A DNA stretch of 54,527 nt from Muribaculaceae bacterium (GTDB lineage: Bacteria; Bacteroidota; Bacteroidia; Bacteroidales; Muribaculaceae): positions 1 to 54,527 of the forward strand of contig JAIDYR010000068.1 in NCBI GenBank assembly GCA_029057985.1. Reading direction: 5' to 3'. A program made the position numbers and the translations under genes. This document shows positions 26,000-35,738 of the stretch, piece after piece. Position 1 is the first letter of the stretch. The number at the start of each line of letters is the position of its first letter. The notes below the pieces were generated by a model that worked only from the letters and a program-made list of their open reading frames with translations, made no database searches and was not told where the DNA came from.

Positions 26000-28900
26000 T
26001 TACTTTTCAGATTGGAGTGATTTGCGTATTTTCTTACGGATATTTTTGACTCCTTTACCGGCGAATACGCAATAAAGTACCGGGACAAAGAGCAGAGTCA
26101 GAATCGTGGAGAATGTCAGACCGCCGATTACGGCCACGCCCATCGGACGCCACATTTCCGAACCCTGACCGGATCCGACCGCCATCGGGACCATACCGAG
26201 AATCGTGGTGAGTGTAGTCATGACTACAGGGCGAAGACGAGAACGTCCCGCATCGATCACAGCCAGACGAATCGACATGCCGCGTTCGCGGTTGAGGATT
26301 ATGTAGTCGATAAGTACGATACCATTCTTTACTACGATACCGATAAGCATGATCGCGCCGATCATCGACATGACGTTAAGCGTATGTCCTGTGATCCATA
26401 GAATGATGAAGACGCCGGAGAAAGCGAAGAGCAGTGAGGTCATGATGATGCCCGGATATGTCAATGATTCAAACTGGGCTGCCATGACGATATAGACGAG
26501 TATTATGATGAGAAGGCCGAGGGTGAGCAGGTCTTTGAAGGAATCCTGCTGGTCTTCATAAGAACCGGCCAGTCCTATCGAGATGCCCGAGGGGAGACGC
26601 ATTTCATCAATCTTGAGTTCGGCTTCGGTCACAACCTGGTCCATCGGAACTCCGTCGACGACGGCCGATACCGTAATCAGGCGCTCACGATCTTTTCGTT
26701 CGATTGTAGGAGGAGTGAAACGTTCTACGACCTTGCCAAGTTCGCTGAGTTTTACGCCTGCTCCGGAGGGAGTCATGATAGTGATATTTTCGATGTCGGA
26801 GATGCTCGTGCGATGCTCCGGAGCATACATTACCTTTATATCATACTCTTCGCCGTCTTCGCGGAATTGCGAAGATGTCGCGCCGTTGATGCGATTTCGC
26901 AGGTAGGTAGCGGCCGTAGTAAGATTAAGGCCGTAGAGAGCGAGTTTCTCGCGGTCGAAATCTACCTGATATTCCGGTTGATAATCCGAGCGTGAGATAG
27001 TGACGTCGGCAGTCCCCGGGATTCCTTCGAGTATCTCCTTCAGCTGACGGGCTACAGTGTCGGTCTGCTCGAAATCATAACCATAGATCTCGAAGTCTAC
27101 GGTCGATTGGCCTCCCATACCCATGCCTCGTCCGCCGCCGACATTGACCTGAGCTTTCTTGAATTCCGGGAATTCTTTCTGCAGGTCTTTACGCATGCCG
27201 TCGGCGATCTCCTGGATTCCGCGCTCGCGGTCGCCGGGATCAGTCAGGGAGATGTTCATGGAGATGATGTGGGCGCCGTTGTCCTGCAGCGAAGCGTAGG
27301 TATTGTCGGAGGAAGCCGGGCCCACGGTATAGGTCTGCACCTTGATTTCAGGATATTTCTTTCTCCATAAGGTGTCGAGTCGGGCCATTACCTCTTCCGC
27401 CTGATTTACGCGGGCTCCGATAGGCAGCTCAAGCGAGACTCCGATGCGGGCGTTGTCCTGCGTCGGGAAGAACTCCGTGCCTACGAATTTCATGAGGAAT
27501 ATGGAGCCTACGAACGTTGCCAGACAGATGATGATCGTCACCGTGCGGTTGCGCACAACCTTACGGAGCAACCCTGCATAGGCATCGTCAAACTTATCGA
27601 GAGCCTTCTCGATGGGGACATAAAGAGTATTATATATCTTGCCGTGCTTATTGTTGAGTCGAAGCCATTGGCTGCAGAGCATCGGTGTGAGCGAAAGGGC
27701 GCAGGTGGTAGATATGATCATCATGATGGTGACCATCCATCCGAGCTGGCGGAAAAGCACGCCGGTCATTCCGGTCACGAGGGTCAGCGGGAAGAATACC
27801 GCGATGAGGGTAAGGGTTGATGCTATTACGGAAATGGCTACCTCATTCGTGCCGTGGACAGCGGCCTGCTTTGGATCGGCTCCGCGTTCGATGTGGGTAG
27901 TGACATTCTCCAATACTACAATAGCGTCATCGACGACCATACCGATCGATATTGACAGAGCTGACAGAGATACGATATTGAGGGTATTTCCCGTCGCGAA
28001 GAGATATATGAATGATGCGATAAGGGAGACAGGGATCGTGATGACGATGATCATCGTCGCGCGCCAGCGTCCGAGGAAGATGAAGACGACAAGCATGACG
28101 AAGAGCAGAGCATAAAGGACTGTCTCTTCAAGCGAGGCTATAGTGTTGCGGATGTTGTCGGAAGTATCGACAATGACCCCGACCTTGACGTCGGATGGGA
28201 GATTCTTCTGAAGCTTTGGTAGCATCTGCATCACCTTCTCCGAGATCTGCACGGAGTTGGCTCCACTTTGCTTCTGAATGATCACCATCGCGCCTGCTTC
28301 GCCGTTGATGTAAGTCTGCTGGGTGCGTTCTTCAAGCGAGTCCTCGATTCGGGCAACGTCATGGAGATAGACAGGGCGACCGTCGAAGACTCCAACGACG
28401 AGATCTTTCATCTGAGAGGAGGAGTCGAATTCACCCTGTACGCGCAGGGCGTAGGTATTGGATCCGATGTCGAACGCACCGCCCGGGACGTTTCTGTTTT
28501 CCGCGCCGACGATCTGAGAGATCCCCTCGACAGTCAGATGATAGGCCTCCAGTTTGTTGGGATCGACGTAGACGTGGATCTCACGTTTCGGAGCGCCCGA
28601 TATGCTGACTGATCCGACTCCGTCAATACGCGCCAGAGGATTTGCGAGGCCATCATCAAGAATCTTATACAGGCCTGCCATACTCTCCTTGGCCTCGACG
28701 GAGAGAAGGCAGATAGGAATCATGTCGGTGGAGAACTTGAAGATGATGGGATTCTGGGCATCATCCGGAAGTTGGGATTCCACCATGTCAAGCTTGTCGC
28801 GGACATCATTGGTCAGCACGTCGATATCATATCCATATTCGAATTCGAGTGTGATGACCGACGTATTTTCGCGTGACGCGGAAGTGATATGCTTGAGATG

Positions 28901-29125
28901 CTCTACTGAGTTGAGAGTGTTTTCAAGTGGCTTGGTGACATTCTGCTCTATATCCTCGGCGCTTGCGCCGGGATACATGGTGATGACCATTATGGTATTT
29001 GTGTCGATGTCGGGAAAGAGATCGACCGGAAGTTTTGCCAGAGAGAAGAGACCCAGGATGATGACAGCCACGAAGCATAGCGTCGTCATGATAGGCCGCT
29101 TTACGGCAGATCCATATAGACTCAT
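26000..29125 (-). CDS. RND efflux pump inner-membrane transporter (HAE1 type)
   Basis: The 1041-residue protein has the AcrB/MexB design: a first membrane helix, a large periplasmic domain, a helix bundle with the proton-relay pair Asp-Asp in [13 protein letters not shown], a second periplasmic domain, and a C-terminal bundle with the relay Lys in [12 protein letters not shown]. Length is normal. It is encoded between the adaptor gene and the P-II-like gene. The substrate is probably hydrophobic drugs or bile-like compounds; the actual range is unknown. Confidence 0.95.
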   Translation of the reverse strand: MSLYGSAVKRPIMTTLCFVAVIILGLFSLAKLPVDLFPDIDTNTIMVITMYPGASAEDIEQNVTKPLENTLNSVEHLKHITSASRENTSVITLEFEYGYDIDVLTNDVRDKLDMVESQLPDDAQNPIIFKFSTDMIPICLLSVEAKESMAGLYKILDDGLANPLARIDGVGSVSISGAPKREIHVYVDPNKLEAYHLTVEGISQIVGAENRNVPGGAFDIGSNTYALRVQGEFDSSSQMKDLVVGVFDGRPVYLHDVARIEDSLEERTQQTYINGEAGAMVIIQKQSGANSVQISEKVMQMLPKLQKNLPSDVKVGVIVDTSDNIRNTIASLEETVLYALLFVMLVVFIFLGRWRATMIIVITIPVSLIASFIYLFATGNTLNIVSLSALSISIGMVVDDAIVVLENVTTHIERGADPKQAAVHGTNEVAISVIASTLTLIAVFFPLTLVTGMTGVLFRQLGWMVTIMMIISTTCALSLTPMLCSQWLRLNNKHGKIYNTLYVPIEKALDKFDDAYAGLLRKVVRNRTVTIIICLATFVGSIFLMKFVGTEFFPTQDNARIGVSLELPIGARVNQAEEVMARLDTLWRKKYPEIKVQTYTVGPASSDNTYASLQDNGAHIISMNISLTDPGDRERGIQEIADGMRKDLQKEFPEFKKAQVNVGGGRGMGMGGQSTVDFEIYGYDFEQTDTVARQLKEILEGIPGTADVTISRSDYQPEYQVDFDREKLALYGLNLTTAATYLRNRINGATSSQFREDGEEYDIKVMYAPEHRTSISDIENITIMTPSGAGVKLSELGKVVERFTPPTIERKDRERLITVSAVVDGVPMDQVVTEAELKIDEMRLPSGISIGLAGSYEDQQDSFKDLLTLGLLIIILVYIVMAAQFESLTYPGIIMTSLLFAFSGVFIILWITGHTLNVMSMIGAIMLIGIVVKNGIVLIDYIILNRERGMSIRLAVIDAGRSRLRPVVMTTLTTILGMVPMAVGSGQGSEMWRPMGVAVIGGLTFSTILTLLFVPVLYCVFAGKGVKNIRKKIRKSLQSEK

Positions 29126-29144
29126 AATTCTAAAGGGTTAACGA

Positions 29145-30209
29145 TTACTTTTGTAATTCTACAGAGGCGCCGTTCTTAAGTTTTGACTTTTCTGAGACAA
29201 CCACCTGCTCGCCGGGGTTGACTCCGGAAAGCACTTCATAGCGATCATCGAGGCGTCGGCCGAGTTCCACCATGGAGTATGTCACTTTTCCATCCTTATA
29301 TATATAGACGAAATTATTGCCGGAACCGCGCTGCTTTTCTACCGCTTTGTCGGGTACTACAGGACGCTGAGCAGTGCCGAGGTTTAGTTCCACGCGTCCG
29401 AACATTCCCGGCAGTATGCGGCCCCCCGGATTGGGGACAGTGACCTCAACGCCGAAGGTGCGGGATGCCTGATCTACGGTAGGAGCTACCATTGTCACAG
29501 TTCCCGGGAATACTTCTTCACCATAGGATTCGAGTGTCACGCCGGCATGCATCCCTTTCTTTACACGCGAGAACTCGCTTTCATTGACGTTGATGACTAC
29601 CTTGACGGGATTAACTGTGCCTATAGTCAGGATCGGGAGCGCTCCTGTCATATCGCCCGGATCATAGTTGCGGGCTGTGACAACACCGCTGACAGGAGCT
29701 GTCAGTACAGTATTTTCCTGCACATTCTTGAGAGCTCTTTCAGCTGAGGCCAATGCATTTTTGGCATTGACGACCTGCAACTCCATTGCGTCTACCTGCT
29801 GCTTTGTGCCTCCTCCGATCTTGAAGAGTTCCAAAGCGCGGTTGTAGTTGACTTCTACATTCCGCAGATTAGCTCGGGCATTGTCAACCTGAAGCTGATA
29901 GGAAGTAGTGTTGACATCATCAAGTACGACCAGACGCTGTCCTGCGCTGACCATCATCCCCTCATCTACGAGAATTTGCTTGATGCGGTTGGGAGCGTTC
30001 GACGATATATTATTGACCTTATCCGCTTCGACGGTAGCTGTAAGAATCTGGATGTCGGCTACATTCTCTTCTCCGACGGTAGCTATCTTTACGGTCGGGA
30101 GTTTTTCATCCTCCTCATCTTTATTCTTATCTTTGTCTCCGGAGCAGCATGCGAGGGAAAGAGGAAGGAGCAGCAGGAGAGATCTGACTAAAAATCTTTT
30201 TAATTTCAT
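29145..30209 (-). CDS. RND efflux periplasmic adaptor (membrane fusion protein)
   Basis: I start at 30209; a longer frame up to 30278 puts 23 hydrophilic residues before the signal sequence. The 354-residue product begins with M-K-L-K-R-F and a lipobox (S-L-A-C, Cys21), so it is a lipoprotein. The order is a hairpin of coiled coil (about 90-150) inside a lipoyl-like domain with A-P-V-S-G-V-V-T-A, then beta-barrel and membrane-proximal domains. It links the pump to the outer-membrane channel. Confidence 0.92.
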   Translation of the reverse strand: MKLKRFLVRSLLLLLPLSLACCSGDKDKNKDEEDEKLPTVKIATVGEENVADIQILTATVEADKVNNISSNAPNRIKQILVDEGMMVSAGQRLVVLDDVNTTSYQLQVDNARANLRNVEVNYNRALELFKIGGGTKQQVDAMELQVVNAKNALASAERALKNVQENTVLTAPVSGVVTARNYDPGDMTGALPILTIGTVNPVKVVINVNESEFSRVKKGMHAGVTLESYGEEVFPGTVTMVAPTVDQASRTFGVEVTVPNPGGRILPGMFGRVELNLGTAQRPVVPDKAVEKQRGSGNNFVYIYKDGKVTYSMVELGRRLDDRYEVLSGVNPGEQVVVSEKSKLKNGASVELQK

Positions 30210-30286
30210 ATTATGATGATTGATGGTGAAAGGGTAAGTATTTTTTTTCTGTTTATTTCTTATGAGTCCGCTTATCACACTCAGGT

Positions 30287-31711
30287 TTATTTCTGAGATT
30301 TCCGGGCAGCATATAATTCATCCTCCTTGCCAAGCAGCAGATCGAGTTCGGAAGATGACACGAGGTAGTTATATATAGATTGGAAATAGGCGAGCTGAGC
30401 GGAAGTATTGGCAAGTTCGGAATCGCGAAGATCAAGGAAGGATGCCGCTCCGATTTCAAAACTCTTCTGCATGATGTCGTAGGCTTTGCCGGCTGAGAGC
30501 ATACCCTGGCGGCTACTTTCTATCTGGGCGGCCTCGCGACGTATGTTGTCAAGAGCCAGATCGCGCTGCATCTTAAGCGACATGAGAAGATTCTCTCGCT
30601 GTAGTTTCAATTCGTTGACCTGCACTTCCGCCTGCTTCAAACCATAATACTTTGAGCCTCCCGAGAAGATGGGGACGGATAGCGCCAACGCCACATTGGA
30701 GTATGGATTGAATTCCTGATTTTTCAGTGCATTTCCATTGCTCAGTGAGAGCCAGGAGAGATTGAATGATGCTCCGAGTGTCGGAATCCACGCGAATTTC
30801 TTTAGGTCTACGTTCTTGCGGGCTATCTCAGTCTGGATATCAAGAGAACGCAGAGAAGAGTTGCCCGCGAGGTTGCCTTCATCGCCGAGAGCGTAGCCAT
30901 ACATTTCCTGCTGCATGGCCGCAAGAGTCGTGTCAGGCTGAATTGTCACTTCATAGTCGATGCCCATCAGGACCTTGAGAGCGAGTTCACACTGGCGCAC
31001 CGAGATATCAGCCTGGAGAAGTTCGGGTTCGATATTGGTGACCTGCACTGATGAGCGCAGTACGTCATACTCCGAAGCTGTCCCGGCCTCAAACTGCTTT
31101 TTGTAAATGTCGGCATTGAGTTTGGCCCGGTCATAGTTTTTTTTGATGACTTCCCGAGATGCATGGGCAAGCAGGAGGGAATAATAAGATTTATTGATTT
31201 CATTGATGAGGTCAAGGCGGGATGCTCGGGCAGACTCCATCTGGGCCAGAATCTGAGTCTTGGAAATACTGATAGCTTTCCAGAGAGTTGGCGCAACGAG
31301 CGGCATAGAGGCATTGAATCCGAGATTCCAGGAGTTGTCGGAACCCATCTTCAGACTCTGACTCTGTCCTCCCATGTTCATTCGGATGGTCTGCAATTCG
31401 ATCGAACGCTGATAAGCCGCCTGAAAATCTATCGTCGGGAAAAGTCCGCCCTGAGCCTCTTTGCGGGCGTATTCCATGCGTTGCACTTCGCGGTCGGCAA
31501 TCTTGATAGTAGGACTTTTGTCAAGTGCAATCTTAATGCAGTCTTCGCGGGAAAGGATAAGATAGACCTCTTCTTTAACAGTGGGGGCCGGGACAGCTAC
31601 AGCAGTTGAATCTTCCGGCATATTCATGTTGACGACTCCGATATTCTGATATCCTGCGAATGCAAGCAAAGGCATACATAGAGCCGAGACGGAAATTAGT
31701 CTGTGAACCAT
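30287..31711 (-). CDS. TolC-family outer-membrane efflux channel
   Basis: The 474-residue product has a signal peptide and the two-repeat helical pattern of outer membrane factors (each repeat with long helices; S-R-E-D-C-I-K-I-A-L near the start and the second half beginning near A-R-K-N-V-D-L-K). It is the first gene after tetR in the operon channel-adaptor-pump-P-II. It completes a tripartite pump. Confidence 0.93.
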   Translation of the reverse strand: MVHRLISVSALCMPLLAFAGYQNIGVVNMNMPEDSTAVAVPAPTVKEEVYLILSREDCIKIALDKSPTIKIADREVQRMEYARKEAQGGLFPTIDFQAAYQRSIELQTIRMNMGGQSQSLKMGSDNSWNLGFNASMPLVAPTLWKAISISKTQILAQMESARASRLDLINEINKSYYSLLLAHASREVIKKNYDRAKLNADIYKKQFEAGTASEYDVLRSSVQVTNIEPELLQADISVRQCELALKVLMGIDYEVTIQPDTTLAAMQQEMYGYALGDEGNLAGNSSLRSLDIQTEIARKNVDLKKFAWIPTLGASFNLSWLSLSNGNALKNQEFNPYSNVALALSVPIFSGGSKYYGLKQAEVQVNELKLQRENLLMSLKMQRDLALDNIRREAAQIESSRQGMLSAGKAYDIMQKSFEIGAASFLDLRDSELANTSAQLAYFQSIYNYLVSSSELDLLLGKEDELYAARKSQK

Positions 31712-31808
31712 TTTTAATTATTAAAGCAGAAGACCGACGGATCAAATATCGGGTTGCTGATATTTATATCGTCATTCTTCTTGGTTATGAATTGTCAGGT
31801 TGGTTGAT

Positions 31809-32441
31809 TTATTTTATACTTTTATGATTAGAGAGTTCGGGGAAATATCGTGGAAGATTATTGTTGAGCAGTTCGAGCCCCTTAGGGGATGCTATGGAAC
31901 GCAGGAAGCATATAGACATAGTGTTGAAGATTTCTGCCAATGTCAGATCATCGGTAAAAGAATTTTCCATACGCTTGAGAGATTCCATCTGAAGGAGGAG
32001 TATTTTAGACAGGGCCTTATAGTTGAGGTCTTCTATGAAGACTCCTTGCTTGATTCCGGCCTCAAAGAGTTCCTGCATCTGCTCTGTAATTCCACTTACA
32101 TTATTTTCATAATCGTGCCTCAGATCAGGATAGAGCCGATCCATATCTCTGAAAAATTCGATGTTCACTTTTCCCAGGTTCTCACTATGAAGATGGAAGA
32201 TCCTTATCATTCCTTCCATCACATTCTCCGAAGTGCGGAATATCTCATCGCATCTATCATGATGAATCTGATAGTGATGTTTGAGAGCCTGCAGTATGAT
32301 GTCGTTTTTATTTTCGTAAATCTCGTATAGGGTGCGCTTGGAAATCTGGAGGCGCCTGGAGAGCGCTTCCATAGTAGTGGCTTTGAACCCCTTTTCCAGG
32401 AGCAGCTCATAAGCTGTCTCGAGAATTTGATTGTTGTCCAT
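31809..32441 (-). CDS. TetR-family repressor of the efflux operon
   Basis: The 210-residue protein has an N-terminal helix-turn-helix (about 10-55: E-T-A-Y-E-L-L-L-E-K-G-F-K-A-T-T-M-E, then L-Q-I-S-K-R-T-L-Y-E) and a helical ligand-binding C-terminal part, the usual layout and length. It lies 97 bases before the channel gene on the same strand. A 37-base palindromic site sits over its own promoter, which supports autoregulation and control of the pump. Confidence 0.92.
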   Translation of the reverse strand: MDNNQILETAYELLLEKGFKATTMEALSRRLQISKRTLYEIYENKNDIILQALKHHYQIHHDRCDEIFRTSENVMEGMIRIFHLHSENLGKVNIEFFRDMDRLYPDLRHDYENNVSGITEQMQELFEAGIKQGVFIEDLNYKALSKILLLQMESLKRMENSFTDDLTLAEIFNTMSICFLRSIASPKGLELLNNNLPRYFPELSNHKSIK

Positions 32442-32481
32442 AGCGGAAAGATGAATATTGGTATAATCTCGAAAAACGCTG

Positions 32482-32489
32482 CAAAGTTA
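32482..32489 (-). promoter_or_regulatory. -7 element of tetR/efflux promoter
   Basis: TAACTTTG on the - strand fits TAnnTTTG, 40 bases before the tetR start. The -33 position at 20-base spacing is TTTT, within the right-hand palindrome, so transcription would be blocked by a bound repressor. Confidence 0.6.
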
Positions 32490-32493
32490 CATA

Positions 32494-32530
32494 AAAAAAC
32501 TGAAAACTAAAAATTAGTTTTCAGTTTTTT
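32494..32530. promoter_or_regulatory. Putative TetR operator palindrome
   Basis: Perfect 17-base arms (32494-32510 and 32514-32530, core ACTGAAAACTAA) around AAA lie over the -33 region of the tetR promoter. Two-fold symmetry is what TetR dimers bind. It could also be an AT-rich hairpin, but it lies upstream of the start point and not at the end of a gene. Confidence 0.6.
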
Positions 32531-32621
32531 GTTGAATAATATTCGCGGTATTTATATAGCCCCGCTCTGCGAGGCCGGCTACGGATATGACGTATAACGG
32601 TTAACTCTACGGGCCTAACGC

Positions 32622-32644
32622 AATGCCCCGCATAGCGGGGCATT
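32622..32644. terminator. GC-rich hairpin after the threonine dehydrogenase gene
   Basis: AATGCCCCGC (32622-32631) and GCGGGGCATT (32635-32644) are perfect arms around a 3-base loop, 34 bases after the dehydrogenase stop. A clear T tract is missing. Confidence 0.6.
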
Positions 32645-32677
32645 TAGTAGTGGAATAATTGGGGTTTTGATTCTGTT

Positions 32678-33676
32678 TTAGTACGCCATTGCGACCTCTG
32701 ATTCCTGATGGGAGGGTGCCGGGATACCGAATTTTTCACGGAGATGAGAGATCATGTCTTTTGTCATCTCTTCAAGACCATATTCGGGATGCCAATCCCA
32801 TTCTTCGCGAGCACAGGAGTCATCAAGGCTATTGGGCCATGAGTCCGCTATTTTCTGACGGAGAGGATCCAATTCGTAGGTCATTCTGAATCCCGGGATA
32901 TGCTCCTTTATCTTTGCAGCTATTATTTCGGGATCAAAGCTCATGGAGGCGATGTTGAATGAATTTCTATGGATCAGGCGTGTGGGGTCGGCTTCCATGA
33001 TTTCAATTGCAGCGCGAAGGGCATCGGGCATATACATCATGTCCATGAATGTGCCGGGTTTGAGCGGACATTTGAATTCTTCACCTTTCACAGCAGAGTA
33101 ATAGATGTCGACAGCATAGTCAGTAGTGCCGCCTCCGGGAGGAGCGACATAGCTGATAAGTCCGGGGAAACGCACTGAGCGGGTGTCGACTCCGAAGCGG
33201 TGGGCGTAATAGTCAGAGAGCATTTCGCCTGTCACTTTAGTGACGCCATAGATAGTCTTGGGGCGCTGGATTGTGTCCTGAGGAGTTTTGTCGGCGGGAG
33301 TGCCCGGTCCAAACGAACCGATGGAACTCGGAGTGAAGACTGCGCATTTCTTTTCGCGCGCTACTTCGAGAGTATTGTAAAGTCCTCCGACGCCGATTTT
33401 CCATGCGAGCTGGGGTTTGGCTTCAGCTACTGCCGATAGGAGAGCCGCGAGATTATAGATAGTGTCGATTTTATATTTGTCGACAGCCTCGGCAATCTGC
33501 ATAGGATTGGTAATGTCGACTTCATGCGAAGGACCCGATTCAAGGAGGATGCCTTTCGGTTCGGCTCCTTTTATAAATCCGGCTACAACGTCGCCTTCGG
33601 GATATTCATTTCGCAGGCGCATTGTCAGTTCGGAACCGATCTGACCGGTAGCACCGATAATGAGTATATTTTTCAT
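32678..33676 (-). CDS. SDR-type L-threonine 3-dehydrogenase
   Basis: The 332-residue product is a short-chain, NAD-dependent epimerase/dehydrogenase. The Rossmann motif G-A-T-G-Q-I-G is at residues 8-14 and the catalytic pair is Tyr143 and Lys147 in Y-G-V-T-K. The pattern (P-S-S-I-G-S-F-G-P and the D-Y-A-V-D-I-Y-Y stretch) fits the SDR-type threonine 3-dehydrogenase, which turns L-threonine to 2-amino-3-oxobutanoate. No kbl (glycine C-acetyltransferase) lies beside it. The UDP-sugar epimerase alternative is less likely. Confidence 0.85.
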   Translation of the reverse strand: MKNILIIGATGQIGSELTMRLRNEYPEGDVVAGFIKGAEPKGILLESGPSHEVDITNPMQIAEAVDKYKIDTIYNLAALLSAVAEAKPQLAWKIGVGGLYNTLEVAREKKCAVFTPSSIGSFGPGTPADKTPQDTIQRPKTIYGVTKVTGEMLSDYYAHRFGVDTRSVRFPGLISYVAPPGGGTTDYAVDIYYSAVKGEEFKCPLKPGTFMDMMYMPDALRAAIEIMEADPTRLIHRNSFNIASMSFDPEIIAAKIKEHIPGFRMTYELDPLRQKIADSWPNSLDDSCAREEWDWHPEYGLEEMTKDMISHLREKFGIPAPSHQESEVAMAY

Positions 33677-33753
33677 TGATGTAGAGTAGGTTAGATAATG
33701 AGAGGGGAGTATGACGAAAGCTCTTGGGTCTTTCTGTCTCTTTTCCCTTCGTG

Positions 33754-33784
33754 CAAATTTACGGCGAAGTGATGAAATTGCAAA
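33754..33784 (-). promoter_or_regulatory. Promoter of the threonine dehydrogenase gene
   Basis: On the - strand TTTG (33781-33784), 19 bases, TAAATTTG (33754-33761) fit the Bacteroidota consensus. The start codon is 78 bases downstream. Confidence 0.75.
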
Positions 33785-33948
33785 ATTTTTCGCTGAAAAA
33801 ATGCATTAATACGGTGAAAATTTTAGAAATTTTTCCATAGCCTGATTTTAATAAGTGTTATTTACGGCTGTTGGTGATACTGATTTTAGCTGCAATACAA
33901 AGGAAAAAGTAGAAAAATTATTAATTTTTTAAGTTTTTAAGCAAAAAA

Positions 33949-33980
33949 TTTGGTGGTTTGGGAAAAAGTTAGTAACTTTG
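33949..33980 (+). promoter_or_regulatory. Promoter of tRNA-His
   Basis: TTTG (33949-33952), exactly 20 bases, then TAACTTTG (33973-33980). It is a full consensus match 54 bases before the tRNA. Confidence 0.8.
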
Positions 33981-34034
33981 CATCGCTTTAGGAAAGGAAG
34001 CCCATTGATAAGCGGCCGATCTTATAGCTAAAAT

Positions 34035-34109
34035 GGTGAATGTAGCTCAGTTGGTTAGAGCGACGGATTGTGGTTCCGTAGGTCGTGGGTTCGAGACCCA
34101 TCTTTCACC
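34035..34109 (+). tRNA. tRNA-His (anticodon GTG)
   Basis: The cloverleaf is complete: D arm GCTC/GAGC, anticodon arm ACGGA-TTGTGGT-TCCGT with GTG in the loop, T arm GTGGG-TTCGAGA-CCCAT. The extra 5' G (34035) opposite C (34109) is the tRNA-His identity mark. The acceptor has one T-T mismatch. CCA is not encoded. Confidence 0.95.
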
Positions 34110-34135
34110 CTCCCCTTAACCAACTCCCAACTCCT

Positions 34136-34180
34136 GATCCTTGTCAATCTTCGGAATGACAAGGATCTCCTTTTTTTTAT
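34136..34180 (+). terminator. Terminator of tRNA-His
   Basis: GATCCTTGTCA (34136-34146) and TGACAAGGATC (34157-34167) are perfect arms, followed by a run of eight T within 34168-34180. Confidence 0.88.
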
Positions 34181-34264
34181 ATCACCCTCTTTTTTAGGGG
34201 TACAAATCATATCAGGGGTCAACATTAATAGCGGCCCCAATGTTAAAAATATGTAAACCGGCTC

Positions 34265-34453
34265 TTAGAGCCTGTTTTCTAAGAAATGTTAAAATATCAA
34301 TTTGATGGAATATCAACGATAAAACACCCATATTTTGGCCATTTTCGACCTTTTCATCAGTCGCGATGCCCGCATCGCTCCTTCTTCAAATATCGAATCT
34401 GCCTCAAAATCTGTGCATTTTCTCGTTAACATCCTTTAGTAAACCGGCTCTAA
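34265..34453. mobile_element. MITE-like element with 28-bp terminal inverted repeats
   Basis: Left end 34265-34292 (TTAGAGCCTGTTTTC...) and the reverse complement of 34426-34453 (TTAGAGCCGGTTTAC...) agree at about 22-24 of 28 bases, giving a 189-bp element without an ORF. Another partial copy of the right end (GTAAACCGGCTC) lies directly to its left (34253-34264). No target-site duplication was seen. The remaining space to the hydrolase gene holds nothing else I can name. Confidence 0.6.
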
Positions 34454-34500
34454 ACCGGGCAAAGTTTTGCTTGCATAATCTGACTAATTGCTTTTGAATT

Positions 34501-35607
34501 ATGAATAAAAGAATAATGGGATTCTTGGTCGGGGGCTGTCTGCTTGCTGCCACGGCTGTCTTTGCAGAATCTGCAACTGCTACGGATGTCGCCGGTTCGC
34601 GTTTCTATGAATCGTGGGACGGATGGCGGCATAAATACAAAGGTGAGAAAGTAATGCCCGATGATTGGACCTGGGGTAAGGACGTGCTTGAGGGTTATGA
34701 ATCAAGATTCGTCAATCAAGGTGAGGCCTTCGATGGGCCGGTAAGATCAACGATCATTCGCCTCCGGGGCCCGAAGTCATCCCATAAGGGATTCCTTTAT
34801 ATACATGGTTTCAACGATTACTTTTTTCAGTCTGAAATGGGTCGGGAATTTGTGGATTCCGGTTATCATTTCTATGCAGTCGATCTGCGTCGTTACGGGC
34901 GTTCGCGGTTGCCATGGCAATATCCCTTTAACGTAAGGGATCAGAAGGAATATTTCGCTGACATAGATTCCGCGCTCGTGCAGATGCGCAGGGATGGCAT
35001 TACGGATATTACTCTGGGCGGACATTCTACGGGCGGACTGACTGTCTGTTACTTTGCTGCCTGTAGGGGTGCAAGAGTCGGGGTCAACAGGGTAGTGACG
35101 GATTCTCCATTTCTTGCGTGGAATTTCAATGCATTCATGCGCAACGTCGCAGCTCCGGTGATTCAAGGACTCGGAAAACTTTTTCCTGATGCTCATGTCA
35201 ATCAGGGCAAATGCGACGGCTACGCTTATTCTTTATTAAAGGAATATGACGGAGAATGGGTCTACAATACGGATTGGAAGATGATTTACTCTCCTCCCGT
35301 GAAATTTTCATGGGTTGGAGCCATAGAAGGAGCGCAAAAGGATCTGATGCGCAAGAAAGAGCATATCGTGGTCCCCTTGTTGGTGATGACCAGCAGCAGG
35401 AAGATCGACGGGTGCAACTTCACTCCGGAGTTCATGACAGGGGATGCCGTCTTGGATCCTCCGATGATAAGGGAACGCGGCCGTCAATTGGGCCATGAGA
35501 GAGTTGTCTGCGAGATCGACTCCGGTCTTCACGATCTTATTCTATCTCCCTCGCCTCATCGGGAAGCGGCCTACGATTCCATCTTTCGCTTTATCAGGAC
35601 TCATTGA
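34501..35607 (+). CDS. Exported alpha/beta hydrolase
   Basis: The 368-residue product has a signal peptide (about 1-22, ending A-V-F-A) and an alpha/beta-hydrolase core: oxyanion turn Y-I-H-G-F near residue 100, nucleophile Ser176 in G-G-H-S-T-G-G, catalytic His344 in S-G-L-H-D-L. It fits the serine aminopeptidase S33/monoacylglycerol-lipase-like group; ester or lipid hydrolysis in the envelope is the likely role. It stands alone between the MITE-like element and rho. Confidence 0.85.
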   Translation: MNKRIMGFLVGGCLLAATAVFAESATATDVAGSRFYESWDGWRHKYKGEKVMPDDWTWGKDVLEGYESRFVNQGEAFDGPVRSTIIRLRGPKSSHKGFLYIHGFNDYFFQSEMGREFVDSGYHFYAVDLRRYGRSRLPWQYPFNVRDQKEYFADIDSALVQMRRDGITDITLGGHSTGGLTVCYFAACRGARVGVNRVVTDSPFLAWNFNAFMRNVAAPVIQGLGKLFPDAHVNQGKCDGYAYSLLKEYDGEWVYNTDWKMIYSPPVKFSWVGAIEGAQKDLMRKKEHIVVPLLVMTSSRKIDGCNFTPEFMTGDAVLDPPMIRERGRQLGHERVVCEIDSGLHDLILSPSPHREAAYDSIFRFIRTH

Positions 35608-35630
35608 TACAGTTTGACATATTCAAATAA

Positions 35631-35664
35631 GAGCGGCGCACTTTTCATCAAAGTACGCCGCTTA
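35631..35664. terminator. Terminator between hydrolase gene and rho
   Basis: GCGGCGCACTTT and AAAGTACGCCGC form a stem with one internal mismatch, placed between convergent genes. It may serve both. The T stretches on either side are short. Confidence 0.7.
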
Positions 35665-35738
35665 GCTTTATTATTTGAAGTCCCTGATACTACAACCTTT
35701 ATTACATGAATCCAATTTCGTTAGCGAAATCGGATATT

